Below are positions 57,916 to 64,000 of a stretch of 64,000 nt of DNA, one piece after another. The notes below the pieces were generated by a model, which was not told the origin of the DNA, ran no database searches, and saw only the letters and a list, made by a program, of their open reading frames with translations. The stretch's first letter is position 1; each line of letters starts with the position of its first letter. Both the position numbers and the translations under genes were made by a program. The stretch spans positions 1,654,501 to 1,718,500 of the forward strand of contig JBAMJR010000051.1 in assembly GCA_038501785.1 (NCBI GenBank). Direction: 5' to 3'. Source of the stretch: Myoxocephalus aenaeus (taxonomy: Eukaryota > Chordata > Actinopteri > Perciformes > Cottidae).

Positions 57916-60900
57916 GTATGGTTGTTAAAATCAGGGAATGTTAAAGAGGAAGTGTAAAGGAGCAGCCGGTCTTCGCTGTAGTTGTAACAATGTGTTTTCT
58001 TACATGATATCCAGATTGTGAGGAGACACTGTTACGCCAGACACACACAGAAACGGGAAAGATTTTTTTTTTTCTTCTTGTTCAGCTGCTTGTTCTGGCG
58101 ATATGATCCGCTATTTTTAGCAGCATTGTCTGCGCCAGCTTTATAGTGTTGAGTTGCCCACTGGTCAATGGAGACATGTTTCTTCATAACAAGGTTTTTG
58201 TCCCTCTTTTTTTAAAAGCCTATTCTATTCTTTATAGCCGCTTGCACACCACTCTCTCAACAAGCGTTTTCTTATGATGCCTTTCAATTTAGTAGACTCT
58301 CATCAACCGCTTTTAAAACAACCATTATCTTTTATTGTCCTCATGTTCCAACATGAATCCAGATGAACTTCATGAGGACAGAGTGAGGCTACCTCTGTAC
58401 ACTATACTATGTAATAATAAGCTTTACTTGGTCATAGATATGGTGACTTTGGAGATCAAATCCATGCGGTTTATTCACTTTTGTGTATGTGACTGTGAAA
58501 GAATAAAAGAGAAGAGTATTGTTGAGAAATCCACCTCAAGTAGATTTTATGGGATGTTACTCAATAAAAAGCCACAAATAATGAAATAAATGGCTCCATC
58601 TGATACTGGTCATGACTCAGTTCTATTGTCTGGACACTGCACCATTGTGTTTTAGTCATAGTTATGGTGAAACAGTCTCCATTGTCTCCACAATTTCCAT
58701 GATATTTGGATGTCAAGGAAAAACAACATGTTTTGCAAGCCTCCGCTAGTTCATTAATTGTGATCAAAAATTGACTGATTAGTAATATTGGTGAAGCAGT
58801 TGGCAGTATGATTACTTGCCAATGTTAGAACGTGGGAAGGAATATCTTGTATTGCCCATGGTTCATCCAAAAGAGCAAATACAAATGATATGTGAACATA
58901 TGTGTGTTGATGCGCATGCTTAAATGTAATTACAGCTTGCCTGTCCAGCTGTGAGTATGTTTACTTTTTGGTAAGTGTGTGCAATTAGTTGTTTTTGGTG
59001 AGGATGTTAATGTGGCCTTGCCTTTTTTAGCCTCCCGTGGCAGCTGCATGTAGCGCAGCTTCAAAGAAAACTCGAGGCCTACAGGGATTTCCCTCTGGCT
59101 TTCCCACCATCTGCAGAGGCCTTCATGGGATGTGATGTGAGCGGGTGCTGTGGAGACTCCCCTGTGAAAAATGAATAGCCACTTTTACTGCAAAGCATTT
59201 CAACACATGTAATCTCCCCTGAAACCATTGAAAATACTCAAACATATTTAAATTGTGTACTTTGTATATCCATTTACAGGCTAATGTTCAGTCACCCGCC
59301 GGCATTCATAACATTTTGAACTGCATCCACATAGTTAGTCTTTTGACAAAATTTAGGTCCAGGTGTCATATGACCCTTTACCATGATAAAGAATTCCACT
59401 CTAAGGCTTGACACGTCAGTGTTGTATAACCTTGCAATCAGTCCTGCACAGCCCAACACCTGATACTTTGAGAACTAGTTTGATTAACAGATTAATAGTT
59501 TGATTAAACTGAACATCTGTCTTCGGTGTAGAAGCACATGCTCAACAATGTGCTTGGGAATGTGTTCATTCTGACGTCTTGGCTCAGAGCGGGCCATAAA
59601 TGAGCTGTGTGTTATGGAAGGAGCTGTCCGCTTTGCATACCTGCAGCTAAATTACTCCAAATGTACATCTTATCCAGACCTTCCCTGGGACTCTTTCTGG
59701 AACCACCCCAATGAAAATCTCCAAGGAATGAAACACAGTCTGGGTTTATAGGAAATACCTATGTGAGCTGAAAGGGGCTGTATTGATGACTCCCTTATCA
59801 CTGCACCTGAACTTGAGTACAGTGTGCCCATCAGCAGGAACCATCAAAAAAGGACAAGGTTACTCCCAAAGCCTTTAAACCCTTCAGTTATATCAGGAAA
59901 ATCAAGAAAAAATCATGGTATAAATCCCTCCCCCCCAAAAAAACAAACATGTTAGGTATCAAATTAAACATAAAAATCAGGGCTACAATAATATATAATC
60001 CCGACAATAAATAGGATTAGGTGTTAGGGTTAGGGTTATTAGGGTTAGGGTTTAGAGGGTTACGTGGTGGTTTGGAATCACCTTATGATCCCAAGAGTGT
60101 TTTTTTTTTTTTTTTACCTTGTTGTTCTTCTGTGATGACACTGTACTGTGCTGTGAGCAAGAAGAAGCTAAGCATGATTTCGTAAATCCAAGTATGTGAA
60201 GCACCCACACGGGGCTTAATGTTAATGAGTGCTTTGATGTTCAAAGAAACTTCCGTCAGGAAAAAGAAAGTGTGGATTTTGGCTCTGAAGAATACTTTGG
60301 CAGCGAGGGTCAGAAGTCTAATGAGATTGTTGGGATCACGGTGATAGTACACAGTGTGACAGCACACCAGCACAAACTATCTGACATTACTGGTCAAAAG
60401 AATAACTGCAGGAAACTTTGTGGACTGATACATAATAATGGGCTTTTGTTTGTGTCATTCATTGGAAACAATCTGCAAGAATCACTTCTATTTCAGTGAG
60501 CTCATGTCATGATGTAAGTCTTAAATATAGGTTGATGAAAGTTACTGAAAAGTGTTATTGCATTGTCAGTGTTGCTCTGAAGTAGCGTGTCAAAGAGGCG
60601 TCGCAGTTAATATTAGACTTCAAAACAAAGAGAATGCGCATTTAGTCATAAGAAAAATGGAGAAGATGAAGGATTGTGATTGAGTGAATGTGTTTTACGT
60701 TCCGTTTTTTAAGGGCCACTCAGCAAGCTGTCAGTATAATCACAGGTGTTGAATACAGAGTCCAGAAATTGAAGCAGTTTAACAACACACAGACACAGCT
60801 AATAAAAGCCAAGAGTTGTATCCTGTTGACTCAACTGTGCCAAAGTCAGTGACATTATGTTACAGATAGTTTAACTCCAATTAGAGCCTAAGCGTGTCCA

Positions 60901-63780
60901 GGTGACAATAGCTCAACCTCCCTGGTCAATCGATGATTAGCATATGCTCCTCTTAAGAACATGTATTGTATATATTTGTTAGCCTTAAAACATGGGGTAG
61001 ACGAGAAATCACAAGAAATCCTCTCGTCATCTCTCAGGAATGAGTGAACTATGTATGCTCTGCAAATCAGCTTTAACTTTAACTTTAAAGAGCAACTTAA
61101 AACTCAAAGAATCACCGGAGCATTCTAGCTCTTTACATCCTCTTTTTATGTGGAAAAAAAAACAGTTTTGCTCAAAAAAACCTTCAGGCCAGAAGTGTTG
61201 ATGGTTTTTTTCCACATAAAATGTCAAATAGAATGAATAGTAATGTTCCTGCAATTTTATTATCTGGCTCATTCGGGAGATCTGGAACAGAACTAATTTG
61301 TGCAAACTTTATTTAATCATGGATATTTACTGTAGTGTGACATTTGGCATGGTCCTGTCATGACTTTGAGTGCTACTTTACGTAATGGTGTGTATAAGAT
61401 GAAGCAAGTATGTAGAGCAGTGAATAAAATGGTTGCAGTTATTCTTTACCCGGAGTGAAATAGATGGACACCCACCCGACATCCATACAGTAATCAATAT
61501 CAATATTCAGGCCCTGGTACAGCAGCATTGGGAATGAGAGTGTGGATTTAACATGGACAGCACATTGATGCCTGGCATTATTCCTAGCTAAGATTCAAGG
61601 CTCATATTACAAGTTGCCCTATCTAGCAAAAGCACTCAATTGTACAGCGGCGTTAGAGCCCCTTTTCCTCATTTTTAGGTTTTTGTTCCCCAAAGCCAGG
61701 TCATGCGTTCTACTATATCACCTTATTACTACCAAACGTTCATTTAAATTATAATCATTGGAAGGAGTCATTGTCCAGAATCATGTGACGTAGCTGGTTC
61801 CTCATTGAAATATTGTGCCGCTGTGGTAATGGAATAGATGCGAATGGCGTTGTCCACCCTTGGGGAATGTGAGGTTCCTAATTACAGAGATTCTCATCGA
61901 GAGGGGGAGGCCCAGAACCAAATTGTGCAATGTTTGGCTCTGTGTCATTTTCAAATGACTCATCCCACTGCCACTCTTTAGTTCTTCACATGAACACAAA
62001 ACAAGCTAGTCTCAGTAATAGTGTACGGTACGTACATTTGAGTAATTGACAAAAGTAAAAAAAAAAATTACAATATTTTAGGTTTACGGTCAATTTATAG
62101 TAACTTGAGAATTGAATGACATTGTTTTTTCATGCATTACTTTATGGGTGTTATTTATATACATACAAATGTTAATAAACTCCCCAGCATTCATGCATAG
62201 ATGAACAAACAATATATGATGCAGTATAAATACATGATATAGATTGTTGCGCCCCTCCTGCAGAATCACACCTTTCGGACAATCAGGAGTCAGGTTCCCC
62301 TGAGTCTCGCTCCTCGTGAACAACCACACGATCTGTCCCTGCAGCCTCTGCTGCCTCTGCTGCCTCAAGGACGGCAGGGTTGGTGAGCTGAGCTAAACGG
62401 GGTGGAATCAGGGACCAAAACTTCAGAGTTTGACACACACTGCATGTTGACCATTTAAGAGCAAGAACACTCTGGGAAAACAAACTCTTGAGTGATTTGT
62501 TTGTGGAATGACGTTAGGAATTAGATCAAATGGCCTTTGGAAGCCAACTCGTAATCACAGCTTAAATTGTTACTGAAATCAAAGATTTTCCTTGGGAACA
62601 TGGATTTGTTACGTGTTCACAGCAGAGTTATTTGGCATTATTGCATCATTAGGATATTTTACTTTTGATTCGATGTTACAAATATGTATAACTATTCCAT
62701 CTCTGAGTATTCTGTTCACACGGAGCTTTCTGGAACCGATCACTGTTAAACAGGACATATCATGAATTACAATTAAACATTAATAATGTATAAATCACAA
62801 AACTGAGACTTTTAAATCAATTCATTAACGTGTTCAGAGTGCCTTGAGTTGTTTTCATCCTGTAAATTCACAGTTCCCTTTTTGGTTACAGCCTGGAAAA
62901 CATAGTGTTGCTTTGTACACAGTGGGTATCAAATACAATAGGTTCAGGTGTCTTCTGGTACAAATATGTAGGTACACAGTAAAAAGGCAATAGTTGTGGA
63001 ATAGGGGGGATGAATTTGTGTGTAAGAGGGATGTTGAAATACATTTGACTGCAAGTAGGACCGAAAGTGTGGGGGAAACTTAATAGTGGCATTATTTCTT
63101 TAAAATTATGAGTTCTCCAATAACTTAAAGCTTACATCTGGGTAAAGCTGAACAAGCATGACTCACAGATTTCTGGATGGAAAATATGTTGTCCTTCATT
63201 TCTGCAGTTACGTATTTAGAGAATTTTCTGTTCTTCAGTTGTGATAAAACACCATTTAAAGCGTAGTGCTTAGCTTCTGTTCTAAACTCTAAAGTGGCTG
63301 TATTGTTAATTAGCAGAATACTTCTCTTCTCTGTCTCTCTCTTACCCTTATATAGTACGTATTTTATAGGTACTTTACCCTGTATGTACAAAAACTACAC
63401 TGTAATGGCTATAATATAAGCTTAAATCTGTCTTTTCCCACATCGAACCTATTTGGTGAGGTGATAGTGAACTCTGCTTTGTTTTTGAGGTTTTCAGAAT
63501 AAAACCAAACCAAAGTCTTACTGCACAATCAAACTCAATCAAACTCTGGTGTGGACCATCGACAGATGGTAGTAGATATTTGATTTTAGCATGATTTGAA
63601 ACACCAAACCACGAGTTAATCCTGTTCAAAAAGTTAGTGGTGTGCAGAGGGAAATTATACATGAAACAAACAAACACTGGTTGAAATCTTCAATTGTTAA
63701 CTATGTAGTCCATCTGATGACCTACTCTGTATATGTTGTACCTTAATATAACTTTAAAATACACCTTTTTTGCTTGTTGT
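57916..63780. other. Intergenic or intronic, no gene recognised
   Basis: AT-rich sequence with short random ORFs and a small telomere-like repeat at 60.0 kb. If the candidate exon at 57.7 kb is real, this could be its intron. Confidence 0.45.
60013..60061 (+). repeat. Interstitial telomere-like (TTAGGG)n, degenerate
   Basis: About seven TTAGGG or one-base variants (ttagggttagggttattagg...) within 49 bp, far from any chromosome end that I can infer. Confidence 0.85.
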
Positions 63781-63784
63781 TTCT

Positions 63785-64000
63785 ACCAGGCAACAGCCCC
63801 GGGGTCTAAAAAGTGAAGCTAAGTCGTATTCAATACAGCATAAAGTTAATTTAGTAAATGATGGTTCCATTTTTAGAGTAAAATAGACCATAAAGCAGGG
63901 TATGCTTTAGGGCGGGTTACCTTGTGATTGACAGGTCACTACCAGGGCATGATTCAGCATTGGGTTGTACTGAGCTGCACCCTCTCGTGAAAAATACCAA
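63785..64000. repeat. Dispersed teleost repeat, right part, cut by the window edge
   Basis: The words 'aagtgaagctaagtcg', 'gcagggtatgctttagggcg', 'gtgattgacaggtcac' and 'gagctgcaccctctcgtg' match the right part of a common percomorph repeat whose left part ('gccatcttg...gcaaccag') resembles 15985-16180. The class is not assigned. Confidence 0.45.

Overview
The window reads as vertebrate, specifically teleost (ray-finned fish), nuclear DNA. It has large spliced genes with GT-AG introns, an AT-rich intergenic background, long CA/GA/TA microsatellites, and several dispersed repeats of kinds familiar from fish genomes (Tc1-like, hAT, PIF/Harbinger, L2/Rex-like LINEs). All three recognisable genes lie on the minus strand. 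Their human orthologues all map to 16p13, so the block looks like part of a 16p13-type syntenic segment.

Left end (1-4.2 kb): a compact gene that I read as dnaaf8 (C16orf71/DAAP1, a dynein axonemal assembly factor). I reconstructed 16 exons with consistent splice phases. The 5' end is at about 4.1 kb, and the gene runs off the left edge without a stop codon. About 50 bp upstream of its start codon is a full-consensus RFX X-box, the usual promoter element of ciliary genes. Next (4.7-7.0 kb) comes igfals, the acid-labile subunit of the IGF/IGFBP ternary complex, a secreted leucine-rich-repeat protein. Its whole coding sequence is in one exon, preceded by a short untranslated exon.

About 17 kb follow without a recognisable gene (7-24 kb), holding decayed LINE tails and other repeats. 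Then shisa9 (CKAMP44, an AMPA-receptor auxiliary protein) spans 24.06-38.41 kb as four coding exons. These join in phase into a 375-residue protein ending in the PDZ ligand EVTV. Its introns hold several microsatellites and perfect hairpins.

The right part (38.5-64 kb) lies upstream of shisa9 and has no gene I can name. It holds a long GA tract, a complete 546-bp Tc1-like miniature element (46.2-46.8 kb), a second Tc1-like remnant (50.8-51.2 kb), and a transposon cluster at 54.1-57.25 kb. In that cluster a minus-strand LINE reverse-transcriptase relic is split by a hAT element with a perfect 8-bp target duplication, and a Harbinger-like element with a Myb-like ORF lies next to it. There is also one weak plus-strand candidate exon (57.7 kb), a short interstitial telomere-like repeat (60.0 kb), and a truncated dispersed repeat at the right edge.

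The three genes do unrelated jobs (motile cilia, endocrine IGF carriage, synaptic receptor modulation), so their proximity reflects inherited synteny and not a functional cluster. I found no clearly novel multi-gene system. The most informative signals are the X-box, the long C-terminal extension of dnaaf8, the shortened LRR array of igfals and the nested transposons.
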